From the NCBI GenBank assembly GCA_018969425.1, contig JAGWYJ010000001.1, positions 1-64,000 of the forward strand: DNA of 64,000 nucleotides, written 5' to 3'. The stretch's first letter is position 1; the number at the start of each line of letters is the position of its first letter. This document shows, in pieces, positions 1 through 10,257 of this stretch. The DNA is from Alphaproteobacteria bacterium. Its GTDB lineage: Bacteria > Pseudomonadota > Alphaproteobacteria > Caulobacterales > Hyphomonadaceae. The position numbers and the translations under genes were made by a program. The notes beneath the pieces are model-generated. The model was not told the origin of the DNA and made no database searches. It saw nothing but the letters and a program-made list of their open reading frames with translations.

Positions 1-151
1 GCAGCCCCGGCTTCAACGTGATGCGCCCCTCAACTTCAACCTTGCCAGCCTCAATCGATGCGCGCGCCTGAGCGCGGGAGGGAGCAAGACCGCGCCTCAC
101 AATCTCCGCATCAAGCCGGCGGCGCTCTTCTCCCTGATCCGAGTCCGTCAA
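1..151 (-). CDS. tlyA: TlyA-family rRNA methyltransferase, N-terminal S4 domain (partial, runs off the left edge)
   Basis: Reverse-strand reading gives LTDSDQGEERRRLDAEIVRRGLAPSRAQARASIEAGKVEVEGRITLKPGL, which resembles the S4 domain of TlyA. No ATG in frame; a TTG start at 151 is preceded by GGAG. Confidence 0.6.
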   Translation of the reverse strand, partial: MTDSDQGEERRRLDAEIVRRGLAPSRAQARASIEAGKVEVEGRITLKPGL

Positions 152-372
152 TTCGCTCGCTCCGATACGCCGCGCTGTCGGCAGCCTCTCTGCGTGAAGA
201 CATGAAGCGGCCTCTCGTCAATAGGCGTTTGTTCGACGCGCTTTGACGTTTCCAGACGCAGGTTCCATAAGGCGTCTTATCGTCCGTTCCGGGCCAGCAG
301 CCGGAAGCGGCCGTCGCAACTCACCTGAGCAGGTTCGCGCCGATGCTTCTGACCCCTGTTGAACGAAATAAT

Positions 373-1359
373 ATGTCCGAGCCGAACGCTGAAGCGTTCA
401 TCTTCGGTTTCGAGTTTCATTCCGGGCAGCGTCCTCGCCCGATCGCGTGGTCGGAGGTGAAGGAGATCGGAGCCTCTGTAGCCACGGGCTGGCGCTGGCT
501 GCATTTCAACAGGCTCGCCAGGGCGACCGAGGAGTGGCTTGAACAGCGATCCGGCCTCGATGAAACCGTTATATCGGCGCTCCTGCAGAACGAAACCCGC
601 CCGCGGTGCGTGGCTCACGGCGAAGGGCTTCTGCTCAACCTTCGAGGCGTCAACTACAACCCCGGCGCCGAACCCGAGGACATGATATCGGTCCGCATAT
701 GGGCTACCGGCTCTCTCATCGTGTCCATGAGGTCCTATCCTGTCCGCGCCATTCACGAGATCCGGGAGGACGTCGCGCGCAGCGATACGCCGCTGACGCC
801 GGGAGGCCTTCTCGTCAGAATCTGCGCCCAGCTCGTCGACAACATAGACCCGATCGTCGAGCATCTTCGGGACGATGCCGACCAGTATGAAGAGCAGCTC
901 CTGTCGCCCAACGCCCGCCTCCCCCGGAACGCACTCGCCGAATTCAGGGGGACGATCCTCCTCCTGAGGCGCTATATTCAGCCCCAGAAAGAGGCCGTCG
1001 CGCAGCTGCTTCGGGAGAACTCATCGCTCATTGACGCTGCTCAGGCGATTCTGCTCAGAGAGACGGGCGACCACATCACCCGGATCTCAGAGGAGCTGGA
1101 TACGATCCGTGAGCGGGCGGCCGTTCTCCAGGATCAGGTCGCAGGCCACCGACAGGAAATCCTCAACCGACGCCTTCTCGCCCTGTCCATCGTATCGTCC
1201 GTCTTCCTGCCGCTGACCTTCCTGACCGGCCTCCTCGGAATGAACGTGGCGGGGATCCCATTCGCGGGCGAACTCTGGGCCTTTCCCATGATCGTCGTTC
1301 TGCTGACGCTTGTGGCGGGCAGCCTTCTTGGGGTGCTGAAACTTCTGAAATGGATGTAG
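373..1359 (+). CDS. zntB: CorA/ZntB-family divalent metal transporter
   Basis: C-terminal TM segment with the CorA GMN signature (LTGLLGMNVAGIPFA) and a ZntB-like N-terminal domain. Start chosen at the internal ATG (MSEPNAEAF). Confidence 0.85.
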   Translation: MSEPNAEAFIFGFEFHSGQRPRPIAWSEVKEIGASVATGWRWLHFNRLARATEEWLEQRSGLDETVISALLQNETRPRCVAHGEGLLLNLRGVNYNPGAEPEDMISVRIWATGSLIVSMRSYPVRAIHEIREDVARSDTPLTPGGLLVRICAQLVDNIDPIVEHLRDDADQYEEQLLSPNARLPRNALAEFRGTILLLRRYIQPQKEAVAQLLRENSSLIDAAQAILLRETGDHITRISEELDTIRERAAVLQDQVAGHRQEILNRRLLALSIVSSVFLPLTFLTGLLGMNVAGIPFAGELWAFPMIVVLLTLVAGSLLGVLKLLKWM

Positions 1360-1372
1360 AGCGGTTTTCGAG

Positions 1373-1900
1373 ATGATCATCACTCCCCGAGCCGACTTCC
1401 AGATCGTCGAGGCGTCCGGACGAGATATCGCAGGCATCTGCGACATCTATAATCAGGCGGTGCGGGAAACCTATTCAATCTGGTCTGAGACGGAGACAAC
1501 GCCGGAACTTCGAAGGCGGTGGATGGAGACGCGGCGAGCTGACGGCTTTCCGGTGCTCGCGGCTCGATCCTCAGGTCCCGACAACCGCGTCCTCGGCTAT
1601 GGAAGCTTCGGAACCTTTCGCGACTTTCCCGGCTTTTCGAAAACAGTCGAGCATTCCGTCTACGTAGCGCCCGAGGCGCAGGGACAAGGCGTCGGACGCG
1701 CCCTTCTGGACGCATTGATCATATCCGCGCGCCAACGCGGACTTTCAGCGATGGTCGGCGCCATCGATTCGACCAACGAGGCCTCTCTGGCGCTCCACGC
1801 GAAGCTCGGCTTCGAGGTGCAGGGACGACTGACGGGCGTCGGCCACAAGTTCGGCCGACGTCTCGATCTGATCTTCATGGTCAGGCAGGTCGACAGCTGA
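1373..1900 (+). CDS. GNAT N-acetyltransferase (phosphinothricin acetyltransferase-like)
   Basis: IYNQAVRETYSIWSETETTPELRRRW; HSVYVAPEAQGQGVGRALLDALI acetyl-CoA binding motif. Confidence 0.85.
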   Translation: MIITPRADFQIVEASGRDIAGICDIYNQAVRETYSIWSETETTPELRRRWMETRRADGFPVLAARSSGPDNRVLGYGSFGTFRDFPGFSKTVEHSVYVAPEAQGQGVGRALLDALIISARQRGLSAMVGAIDSTNEASLALHAKLGFEVQGRLTGVGHKFGRRLDLIFMVRQVDS

Positions 1901-1909
1901 AACCACTCC

Positions 1910-3823
1910 TCAGGCGGTAATGCGCCGAAGAGCCGCCTCATCACCTCGTCCGAGCGCTTTGATGGCCGCGGCAGCGATGGATCTCGCGTCGAGACCCGCA
2001 TCCTCGTACATTCTCTCGGGACGGTCCTGATCCTGGAAGCGATCGGGAAGATGGAGGGTACGAATACGAAGTCCTGCATCCAGCAAGCCATGCGAGGCGA
2101 GATGTTGAAGCACAAAGGCGCCAAAGCCGCCCATGGCTCCTTCCTCGATGGTCAGCAGCACCTCGTGATTGCGAGCCAGATCTGAAACGAGATCAGCATC
2201 CAGAGGCTTCGCGAACCGCGCATCAGCGACGGTGGTGGAGAGCCCCTGCGCCGCGAGCATGTCGGCGGCCGACAGCGCCTCCTGCAATCTGGCCCCATAC
2301 GACAGGATCGCAATCGAAGCCCCCTCGCGGACTATCCGCCCCTTGCCGATCTCGAGAGGCTGGGCGTCGATCAGCAGCGGGAGCCCCAAGCCCTCTCCCC
2401 GAGGGTAGCGGAAGGCGGAGGGACGATCGTCGATGATATGAGCGGTCGCAACCATGCGCTGCAATTCTGTCTCATCGGCTGCGGCCATCAGAACGAAGCC
2501 CGGCAGGGCGCCGAGATAGCCGATATCGAACGACCCGGCGTGGGTGGGACCGTCAGCGCCCACCAACCCGGCGCGATCCAGAGCAAAACGCACAGGCAGA
2601 CGCTGAATGGCGACATCGTGGACGACGCTGTCGTAACCTCTCTGAAGAAAGGTCGAGTAGATCGCGGCGAAGGGCTTCACGCCGTCTGCGGCCAGACCGG
2701 CGGCGAATGTGACCGCGTGCTGCTCGGCTATGCCGACATCGAAGCATCGCTCCGGAAACCTCTCGGCGAAAAGATCCAGACCGGTTCCCGAAGGCATGGC
2801 TGCCGTGATGGCGACAACAGACGGATCCTTTTCCGCCACCCGAATGAGCTCGCGAGCGAACACCGAAGTATAGGATGGCGGTCCAGCCTTGGCCTTCGCC
2901 TGCTCTCCGGTCACCACATTGAACTTGGACACCCCATGGTATTTGTCGTCGGCGTTTTCCGCCGGGGCGTAACCATGACCCTTCTGGGTCACTACGTGCA
3001 CCAGCACCGGACCGTTATCCATGTCGCGCACATTCTCGAGAACCGGTATCAGCGCGCTGAGATCATGCCCATCGATCGGTCCCACATAGTAGAAGCCAAG
3101 GGCGTCGAACATATCGCCCCCGAGCGCGAAATTGCGCGCATAGTGCTCGGCCTTCTTGGCCGGACCCTCGAGACCGATCGCGCGCACCATCGACTTCGCC
3201 GCCTTGCGAAGGGTCCGATAGCCTTTTGAGGACACCGTCCGGGACAGATAGTGGCTCAGCGCCCCCACAGGAGGCGCGATGGACATGTCGTTGTCATTCA
3301 GCACAACGATCATCCGGGTGTTCATGCCGCCCGCATTGTTCATCGCCTCATAGATCATGCCGGCGGTCATCGCGCCGTCTCCGACGACTGCGATCACCCG
3401 GTTGTCGCGCCCGGCAAGATCCCGCGCGACCGCAAAGCCGGCAGCCGCGGACACGGAGGTGCCCGCATGAGCGGCGCCGAACGGATCATACTCGCTCTCA
3501 TCGCGCTTGGTGAAACCCGAGAGCCCCCCGCCCATCCGCAAGGTGCGGATACGATCGCGGCGACCCGTCAGAATTTTGTGGGGATAGGCCTGGTGCCCGA
3601 CATCCCAGACGAGACGATCACGCGGGGTGTCAAAGACGGCGTGCAGAGCGACCGTCAGCTCCACCACTCCAAGGCCGGCCCCCAGATGCCCGCCGGTCAC
3701 GGAAACCGCGCTGATGGTCTCCGCCCGCAGCTCGTCGGCGATCTGCTTCAGTTCATTCCTCGACCGCCCCCTGAGGTCGGCCGGGGTGCGGATCTGATCA
3801 AGAAGAGGCGTCTGGCTGGTCAT
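1910..3823 (-). CDS. dxs: 1-deoxy-D-xylulose-5-phosphate synthase
   Basis: 637 aa; thiamine-diphosphate motif [18 protein letters not shown] and transketolase C-terminal domain. Confidence 0.97.
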   Translation of the reverse strand: MTSQTPLLDQIRTPADLRGRSRNELKQIADELRAETISAVSVTGGHLGAGLGVVELTVALHAVFDTPRDRLVWDVGHQAYPHKILTGRRDRIRTLRMGGGLSGFTKRDESEYDPFGAAHAGTSVSAAAGFAVARDLAGRDNRVIAVVGDGAMTAGMIYEAMNNAGGMNTRMIVVLNDNDMSIAPPVGALSHYLSRTVSSKGYRTLRKAAKSMVRAIGLEGPAKKAEHYARNFALGGDMFDALGFYYVGPIDGHDLSALIPVLENVRDMDNGPVLVHVVTQKGHGYAPAENADDKYHGVSKFNVVTGEQAKAKAGPPSYTSVFARELIRVAEKDPSVVAITAAMPSGTGLDLFAERFPERCFDVGIAEQHAVTFAAGLAADGVKPFAAIYSTFLQRGYDSVVHDVAIQRLPVRFALDRAGLVGADGPTHAGSFDIGYLGALPGFVLMAAADETELQRMVATAHIIDDRPSAFRYPRGEGLGLPLLIDAQPLEIGKGRIVREGASIAILSYGARLQEALSAADMLAAQGLSTTVADARFAKPLDADLVSDLARNHEVLLTIEEGAMGGFGAFVLQHLASHGLLDAGLRIRTLHLPDRFQDQDRPERMYEDAGLDARSIAAAAIKALGRGDEAALRRITA

Positions 3824-3854
3824 TCAGGCATCTGTTCAAAAACTGCACCTCGCC

Positions 3855-4760
3855 TTAATGGCGACGATTGAGCACAAAGTCGACGGTCTGAACCAGCAAA
3901 GACGCGCGCGTCCCAAAAGAGGACAGGTGCTGCTTGGCCTGGGCGGCAAGATAGATCACCCTTTCCCGAGCGCCCTCGACCCCCAGAAGGGTCACAAAGT
4001 TAACCTTCCCGGCGTCCTTGTCTTTTTCGATCGCCTTTCCAAGCGTCTCCTCATCCCCTTCAACATCAAGAAGGTCGTCAACGATCTGAAAGGCGAGCCC
4101 CAGATCGGTCGTAAAGCCTGCGACGGCCTGACGCTCGTGATCATGGGCCCCGCCCAGCAGCGCACCCACCTCCCCGGCGAAGGTGATCATGGCTCCGGTC
4201 TTAAGTCTCTGCATACGAGTGAGGACCTGAAGGGGATCCTCGCCATCGATCTCGGGGCGCATGTCGATCATCTGACCTCCCACCATCCCGCGGGGGCCGG
4301 CCGCATGCGCCATTCGTTCGATCAGGCGACATCGCATGACCGCATCCCGGTGCGTTTCAGGCGAAGCCATGATCTCGAATGCGAGCGTTAAAAGAGCGTC
4401 CCCCGCCAGAACCGCAGTGGCCTCGTCGAAGGCCTTGTGGACGGTAGGCTGACCGCGGCGGATGTCGTCATCATCCATGCACGGCAGATCGTCGTGGATC
4501 AGGGAATAGGCGTGAACGCACTCGATCGCCGCCGCCGCCCGCAACAGGGCCTTCTCGGGGGCTCCGAACATCCGGCCGACCTCAATGGCGATGAAGGGTC
4601 GGATGCGCTTACCCCGCCCTAAAGCCCCATGCCTCATCGCTCTCATCAGCTGGGCCTCAGGGCCCGAAGCGGACGGGATCAGCTGATCGATCGCCACCGT
4701 GATGCGATCTCCAACCTCATTGAGGCGGCGTTCAAAAACAGGGTCTACGGCGATCTTCAA
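3855..4760 (-). CDS. ispA: Polyprenyl (farnesyl) diphosphate synthase
   Basis: Aspartate-rich motifs DDLPCMDDDDIRRG and DDLLDVEGD; lies immediately upstream of dxs. Confidence 0.95.
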   Translation of the reverse strand: MKIAVDPVFERRLNEVGDRITVAIDQLIPSASGPEAQLMRAMRHGALGRGKRIRPFIAIEVGRMFGAPEKALLRAAAAIECVHAYSLIHDDLPCMDDDDIRRGQPTVHKAFDEATAVLAGDALLTLAFEIMASPETHRDAVMRCRLIERMAHAAGPRGMVGGQMIDMRPEIDGEDPLQVLTRMQRLKTGAMITFAGEVGALLGGAHDHERQAVAGFTTDLGLAFQIVDDLLDVEGDEETLGKAIEKDKDAGKVNFVTLLGVEGARERVIYLAAQAKQHLSSFGTRASLLVQTVDFVLNRRH

Positions 4761-4799
4761 CGTATGTCTTCTCCAGGCAGCGAAGAGTTCGACAGCGGC

Positions 4800-5096
4800 T
4801 CAGGTCTCTTCGACACGCTCCACCCCCTTTGGACCCTCAGGTCCCAGAACTATTTTTTCGACCTTGAGCTCGGCAGCCTTAAGTTTCTGTTCGCAGTGAG
4901 CCTTCAATGCCGCGCCGCGCTCATAAATGCGGATCGAGTCCTCCAATGGCACGTCCCCGGCTTCGAGGCGATCGACTATCTTCTCAAGGGCGGCCAACGC
5001 ATCCTCAAAACTCATCGTCGCGATATCCGGCGCATCAGCGGACTGAGGCATCATCGTCTCCATGGTCGCATAGAAAGACTGTGCCGAAATCCGCAC
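4800..5096 (-). CDS. xseB: Exodeoxyribonuclease VII small subunit
   Basis: [55 protein letters not shown] is typical XseB; upstream of ispA. Confidence 0.95.
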   Translation of the reverse strand: MRISAQSFYATMETMMPQSADAPDIATMSFEDALAALEKIVDRLEAGDVPLEDSIRIYERGAALKAHCEQKLKAAELKVEKIVLGPEGPKGVERVEET

Positions 5097-5127
5097 TCAG
5101 TGTGCGGCGATCGGACAGACAGAACGG

Positions 5128-5748
5128 TCATCTCCTGCGCTCGTATACGCGAAATGACCAGTAGGCGTCTCCACCATCGCGCACGCAATTCCAACCGCGT
5201 CGAGCCAGCGGCCGCCGCAGCATCCGGTTGAACCACCCATGAGCCGCAAGCACGACATCGCGTCCCTCGGAAGCCGTCTCGATCAGAACCTCCGCAGCTT
5301 TGCGAGCCCTGGCTCGCGTCTCAACCGCCGACTCCTGTCCGCCCGAGTGGCCGAGCAGCCAGGCAAGGCGCGCGATCTTGTTCCACGTCTTGGGCAGATA
5401 ACGACGGCGATCCGACCATTCCGGAGGAGGAAGGGGCGCCTCGTTGAAAATCTCATTGGTCGCGATGCTCCGTCCCGGAGCGATCATGGCCGCCGTCTCA
5501 ATGGCGCGCGGACGAGCGCTCGCCAACACGACAGCATCTATCGCGCGTTGCGCCAACTCTTCAGGGCAGGACTGACCAGCGGCGAGAGATCCGATCTCAT
5601 AAAGGGCCCACCAGTCCTTGTAAGCACGCCAGTCCAGCGGCGGTCCGGCCTCACGGTCCAAAGCGGGACGCCCATGGCGCGCGACGATGATCCTCCCGGG
5701 ACGGGTGGGACGCATCGTGCGTTCCTTTTCGAGGGATACGTCCGTCAT
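5128..5748 (-). CDS. Histidine phosphatase family protein
   Basis: RHG motif (IIVARHGRPAL) and C-terminal VVLAAHGWFNRML. Confidence 0.8.
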   Translation of the reverse strand: MTDVSLEKERTMRPTRPGRIIVARHGRPALDREAGPPLDWRAYKDWWALYEIGSLAAGQSCPEELAQRAIDAVVLASARPRAIETAAMIAPGRSIATNEIFNEAPLPPPEWSDRRRYLPKTWNKIARLAWLLGHSGGQESAVETRARARKAAEVLIETASEGRDVVLAAHGWFNRMLRRPLARRGWNCVRDGGDAYWSFRVYERRR

Positions 5749-5889
5749 TTCGCGTCCAGCCCAGAGCCCGCCTTCCCCAAAGGGCGATGGAGAAGGAGCG
5801 GCTTCCTGCTTACTTCAACCCCGACAAAAACGGAAATCCCATTCATATCGCGACTCGGCGAGGGGTTCGCTACCGCCCAAAGGGACCAA

Positions 5890-6759
5890 TCAGAGAGCCC
5901 GCCAGAGGCGGGGGGCGGCGCACTCCGCGCCTTCGGCGCGACGGCAGGAGTAGAGGCTGAACAACACCGTCTCAGCCCGACCGATCAGATGATCGAAGGG
6001 AACGAACCCGATCGCCGGCTCGCCGCCTGAAATAGCGCGGCAATTCCAGGCGTCCGGGAAGGCCGCCGCCATGCCTGGATGGCCGGATGATGCGCGACTG
6101 TCCTCAGAGTTGTCCCGATTGTCGCCCATCATGAAGACATGTCCTTCCGGGACCCTGAAGATCGGGGTGCGGTCGAGACATTCATTGTCGGAAAACTCAT
6201 GAATGAGATGGGTCCCATCTTCGCCCGGGAGGCTCTCGCGATACTCGGCGGCCGTGCGCAGCATTCGTGAGCTGTCGCCCTGAACATAGCTGAAGGTCCG
6301 GACCAGCTCCCGCTTCACCTCCTCGCCGTTCAGAAACAAAAGGCCGTCCCTGTACTGAACGGTATCTCCCGGCAGCCCGACAATCCGCTTGATCATCACC
6401 TTATTGCTGGAGGGATGCTGGAAGACAATCACGTCGCCGCGGCGGGGCGTAGATCCCATCACGCGATTGGAAGGGTCGCTGGCGTCGTCTCCAATAAACC
6501 AGGCGCCGACGCCGAAGGGCGCCGAATGACGGTTATAGCCATAGGCGAACTTCGAGACCGCGACGCGATCGCCCACCTGAAGCGCAGGCACCATGCTCTC
6601 CGACGGGATCGAGCGCAGCTCATAGACGAATGTCGAAAATACGAGCCAGAAGGGCAAAAAGACCGCAATCGTGAAAACTGTCTCACGGATCTCGTGAACA
6701 ATCTTCTGGACCCAGGTCTTCGGCTCTGTCGCCTGCTCGGTTGTGGTGTCGTTGGCCAT
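5890..6759 (-). CDS. lepB: Signal peptidase I
   Basis: Ser/Lys dyad motifs SIPSESMVPALQVGDRVAVSKFAYGYN and MIKRIVGLPGD, plus FMMGDNRDNSEDSR. Confidence 0.96.
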   Translation of the reverse strand: MANDTTTEQATEPKTWVQKIVHEIRETVFTIAVFLPFWLVFSTFVYELRSIPSESMVPALQVGDRVAVSKFAYGYNRHSAPFGVGAWFIGDDASDPSNRVMGSTPRRGDVIVFQHPSSNKVMIKRIVGLPGDTVQYRDGLLFLNGEEVKRELVRTFSYVQGDSSRMLRTAAEYRESLPGEDGTHLIHEFSDNECLDRTPIFRVPEGHVFMMGDNRDNSEDSRASSGHPGMAAAFPDAWNCRAISGGEPAIGFVPFDHLIGRAETVLFSLYSCRRAEGAECAAPRLWRAL

Positions 6760-6855
6760 GCCCTGAACCCTGAACCCATGCTGGTCTGGCCCGACAGCGC
6801 CAGCAGGCGCCGCACGGGACAGAGGGCCACATACGCACCGCCGGAGGGGGGGACG

Positions 6856-7908
6856 TCAAGACACCCGTCTGTATAGAGTGATCCCGTCGGAGGTTTCGGC
6901 GCTGACCAATCCCCGTCCGATCAGACAGTTCAGGTGAGCGACCGTCTCGCCCGTCGCCATCCCCAGGGTGTCGCGATCAATGGCGCGCGCGAACATCGCG
7001 CCGAACAGGTCGATGGCCCGCCTTGGCGGATCCAACCGGAGGAGCACCCGCTCAAGGGCGGTCTCATGCCCGGCCATCAGCGCGTCAAGCCGCTTGTGGG
7101 CGCCATAGAAAGGTTCGTTGTGAGCGGGAAGAACCAGACAGTCGGCCGGAAGCATATCCCGCAGCTTGCGACATGATTTCAGCCAGTCCGACAGCGGGTC
7201 CGCCGCCGGCTCCGTCGGGAAGACTGACACATTGGAGGAAATCCGGGGAAGAATCTGGTCGCCTGATATGAATACGTTGAGGTCAGGCTGCCAGAGACAG
7301 GCATGATCCGGAGAATGGCCGCAGCCGGTCACGACCCGCCACAACCGCCCGCCAATCTCGATCTCCTGACCATCTTCAAGGCGACGATAGGCGTCAGGGA
7401 GCTGCGAGACGCCTTTCCCAAAACCCCCGAAACGATCCACATAGCGATCGAGGTCCTCCTGCTCCCACCCCGCCGCACGATAGAATTTCACCCCCGCCTC
7501 AGGCGCCTCGCGTCCCGTGTCGGCGACGAGCATCCGACAGGTGATGTACTCCAGCCGGGTCATGAGAAGCTCGCACCCGAATTTTCGCGTCATCCAGCCG
7601 GCAAGGCCGACATGATCGGGGTGCATGTGGGTGACGATGACGCGACGAACCGGACGTCCCTCAATAGTCTCTGCGAATATCGTTCTCCAGAGCGCCTTCG
7701 TCTCGCTGGTCTGAACGCCGGTATCGACCACCGTCCAGCCGTCTCCGTCCTCAATCAGCCAGAGATTGATCCATTTCAGGGCGAAGGGCAGCGGCATGCG
7801 CACCCACCGAACGCCAGGCGCGACCTCGATCGCCGTTCCAGGCGCCGGCGGCTCTGCAAACGGATAATCATACCGCGCCCGGGGGGTCTTGCCTTCAAAA
7901 CCATCCAT
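6856..7908 (-). CDS. MBL-fold metallo-hydrolase
   Basis: THMHPDHVG metal-binding motif and downstream GCGHSPDHACLW. Confidence 0.88.
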   Translation of the reverse strand: MDGFEGKTPRARYDYPFAEPPAPGTAIEVAPGVRWVRMPLPFALKWINLWLIEDGDGWTVVDTGVQTSETKALWRTIFAETIEGRPVRRVIVTHMHPDHVGLAGWMTRKFGCELLMTRLEYITCRMLVADTGREAPEAGVKFYRAAGWEQEDLDRYVDRFGGFGKGVSQLPDAYRRLEDGQEIEIGGRLWRVVTGCGHSPDHACLWQPDLNVFISGDQILPRISSNVSVFPTEPAADPLSDWLKSCRKLRDMLPADCLVLPAHNEPFYGAHKRLDALMAGHETALERVLLRLDPPRRAIDLFGAMFARAIDRDTLGMATGETVAHLNCLIGRGLVSAETSDGITLYRRVS

Positions 7909-8122
7909 GCAGACCGATCCTTCCGCTGCTCGACCTCACTGTACCCGCCCGAGGCCGTCCGGCAAACCGCTCCGGAGACCTTTAGAGCAAAACGACGTCG
8001 TTTCCATTTCACTGGCGATCAGTCTGGACGATCCGCTGCAGGGCGCCTATGTGAAAAGTCGTCTTATCCAGGCCGCCGCCTCCGTCCGGAGACCGGCTCG
8101 ACGTCTTGCTCAGGAGACCCCA

Positions 8123-8734
8123 ATGTTGAAGATCCTCGTCGCGGCGTCTATCGCCGCCTTCGCTTTTACGGCCTCAGCTTCAGCCCAGGCGCCGGCGGCG
8201 ACCTATGTGGTGGACAAGACCCATGCCAGCCTGACATGGAAACTCGCTCATCAGGGCCTCTCGAATTACACCGCCCGCTTCACCTCCTTTGATGCTGAAC
8301 TCTTCTTCAATGAAGCCGACGTGTCGAAGTCGAAGCTGAGCGTTCAGATCGACCCTAAGACCGTTGAAACCGACTTCGCAAAGACCCGGCCGGCAGGAAA
8401 CACGACCGACTTCAATGCTGAGATCGCCAGCGGCGCCAATTTCATGAATTCGGCAAAATTCCCGTCCATCACCTTCGTATCGAAGTCGATCTCCAAGACC
8501 GGAGAGAAGACCGGAAAACTGACCGGAGACCTAACCTTCCTCGGCGTGACGAAACCCGTCACTCTGGATATCGTCTACGTGGGCAATCGGAACGATCCGC
8601 GAGCGAATAAGCACAAGGTCGGCTTTTCCGCGACGGGAAAGATCAAGCGTTCCGACTTCGGAATGAAGTACGGCATCCCCATGATCGGGGATGAGGTCCA
8701 GCTGATGATCGAGGCGGAGTTCGTTCAGAAGTAA
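8123..8734 (+). CDS. YceI family periplasmic protein
   Basis: Signal peptide (MLKILVAASIAAFAFTASASAQA) then YceI-type sequence TYVVDKTHASLTWKLAHQGLSNYTARFTSFDAEL. Start placed at the ATG at 8123. Confidence 0.9.
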   Translation: MLKILVAASIAAFAFTASASAQAPAATYVVDKTHASLTWKLAHQGLSNYTARFTSFDAELFFNEADVSKSKLSVQIDPKTVETDFAKTRPAGNTTDFNAEIASGANFMNSAKFPSITFVSKSISKTGEKTGKLTGDLTFLGVTKPVTLDIVYVGNRNDPRANKHKVGFSATGKIKRSDFGMKYGIPMIGDEVQLMIEAEFVQK

Positions 8735-8743
8735 TCCTCCAGA

Positions 8744-8769
8744 AGGCGGACGGGTCTTCCCGTCCGCCT
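8744..8769 (+). terminator. Hairpin aggcggacggg-tctt-cccgtccgcct downstream of the yceI gene
   Basis: Perfect 11-bp stem, 4-nt loop, 9 nt after the stop codon. No T-tract. Confidence 0.6.
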
Positions 8770-8879
8770 CAGTCAGACGAGAGGAGCCGCGACCGCCCCC
8801 TGAGGTCGCGGATTTACGGGACGAGCAAGGAATGCGACCTTGGTCCCATCAACCACGCAAACCGACCCCGGGACCTAAC

Positions 8880-10130
8880 ATGACCGCCGGATCCGCCACA
8901 CGTTATACCCGCGTCGCCATCGCCCTTCACTGGGTGACCGCCGCCGCGATCCTCGCCCTCATCGCCGTCGGGTGGATAATGGGAGACATGCCCAAAGGTG
9001 AGGCCCAGTTCGCCACTGTGCAGCTCCACAAGTCCTTCGGCATCCTCGTACTTCTTTTGTCGGTTGCGCGAGTGGGGTGGCGGCTGATGAACCCGCCTCC
9101 GCCGGCGCCGCCGATGCCCGCGCTGCAAGGGGCCGTCGCGCGGGGCGTTCACATCGCGTTCTATGTCCTGATTATTCTGATGCCCCTTTCGGGCTGGATC
9201 ATGGTGTCCGCCTCGCCCCGCGGCATCGCTACCGAGCTCTTCGGCATGGTCCCCTGGCCGCATATCCCCGGTCTCGCCGACCTGAGCCCCGACACCAAAC
9301 GCGCACTTCATGAGCCGCTGGAATTTGTTCACTCCAAGCTTGCCTGGGTGATCATCATCCTCCTTGCGTTGCATGTCGGGGGCGCCCTTAAACATCTCTT
9401 TGTCGATAAGGACGGCCTGCTTGCGCGAATGGCTCCAGGCCTCGTCGGCCGGGCCGAACCGCCAGCGTCTCCCGGAAGGGGCGCCGCGATCGCCTTCGGA
9501 GCCGCTCTGCTTCTGTTTATTCTGATTGCGGGGGCAGGATATCTGACCCGCCCGCAGGTCGCGGCCACGACAGGAGAGACCGCGCAGACCATGGAGGCGA
9601 CCCAGTCCGGTCCCGAGGCCCCGGCCTGGACAGTCGACCCAGCAAAAAGCTCCATACGCTTTAGGGGCGCCTATATGGGCCGTCCCTTCGAGGGCGGATT
9701 TGAAACCTGGAGCAGCCAGATCCGTTTCGATCCTGACCGACCCGAGGCCGCGCGTATCCGCGTGACGGTTGCGACAGGGTCCGCCCGCACCGGGGAGGCT
9801 TATTATGACGAGAACCTCCCTCAAGGAGACTGGTTCGACGCGGGGACATTTCCGGAAGCTGTGTTCGAGGTGAATGAAGGCGTCTTCAGGACAGGGCCCA
9901 ACGAATATGAAGCGACAGGCATTCTGACCCTCAAGGGCGTCGTGCATCCGGTTCGCCTGCCCTTTCGCGTCGATATTACGGGAACGACAGCGCACGCCAC
10001 AGGCGGGACCTCTCTTAAACGAACCGCCCTTGGTATCGGACGGGAAACGCTCACCGCCGCCCGCAATGACGAAGAATTCGTGGCCGATGACGTCGAGCTG
10101 ATCATCGACCTGACCGCCGAGCGTCAGTAG
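8880..10130 (+). CDS. Cytochrome b561-like membrane domain fused to a C-terminal YceI domain
   Basis: Four-TM N-terminus with conserved His (ALHW, QLHKSFG, HSKLAW, LHVGGALKHLF), then WTVDPAKSSIRFRGAYMGRPFEGGFETWSSQIRFDP... (YceI). Confidence 0.85.
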   Translation: MTAGSATRYTRVAIALHWVTAAAILALIAVGWIMGDMPKGEAQFATVQLHKSFGILVLLLSVARVGWRLMNPPPPAPPMPALQGAVARGVHIAFYVLIILMPLSGWIMVSASPRGIATELFGMVPWPHIPGLADLSPDTKRALHEPLEFVHSKLAWVIIILLALHVGGALKHLFVDKDGLLARMAPGLVGRAEPPASPGRGAAIAFGAALLLFILIAGAGYLTRPQVAATTGETAQTMEATQSGPEAPAWTVDPAKSSIRFRGAYMGRPFEGGFETWSSQIRFDPDRPEAARIRVTVATGSARTGEAYYDENLPQGDWFDAGTFPEAVFEVNEGVFRTGPNEYEATGILTLKGVVHPVRLPFRVDITGTTAHATGGTSLKRTALGIGRETLTAARNDEEFVADDVELIIDLTAERQ

Positions 10131-10257
10131 TCGAACTCTGCGGCGCGCCGCGCCGTCAAGGTCGAACGCCCCCTTCCCCAGGGGCAATGACCTGCCCGCA
10201 CCCGCTCAGGAGCGGGCCGTGTGCCGGCGGTCGTACCGCTTCGCGAAGAGGATCCCT

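Noticed and set aside
2438-3871. Forward ORFs of 263 and 206 aa
   Set aside because: Antisense to dxs; no domain signal.
8814-10187. 457-aa reverse ORF opposite the b561-YceI gene
   Set aside because: Antisense shadow ORF in GC-rich DNA; the plus strand encodes a clear domain protein, and the reverse translation has no recognisable domain.
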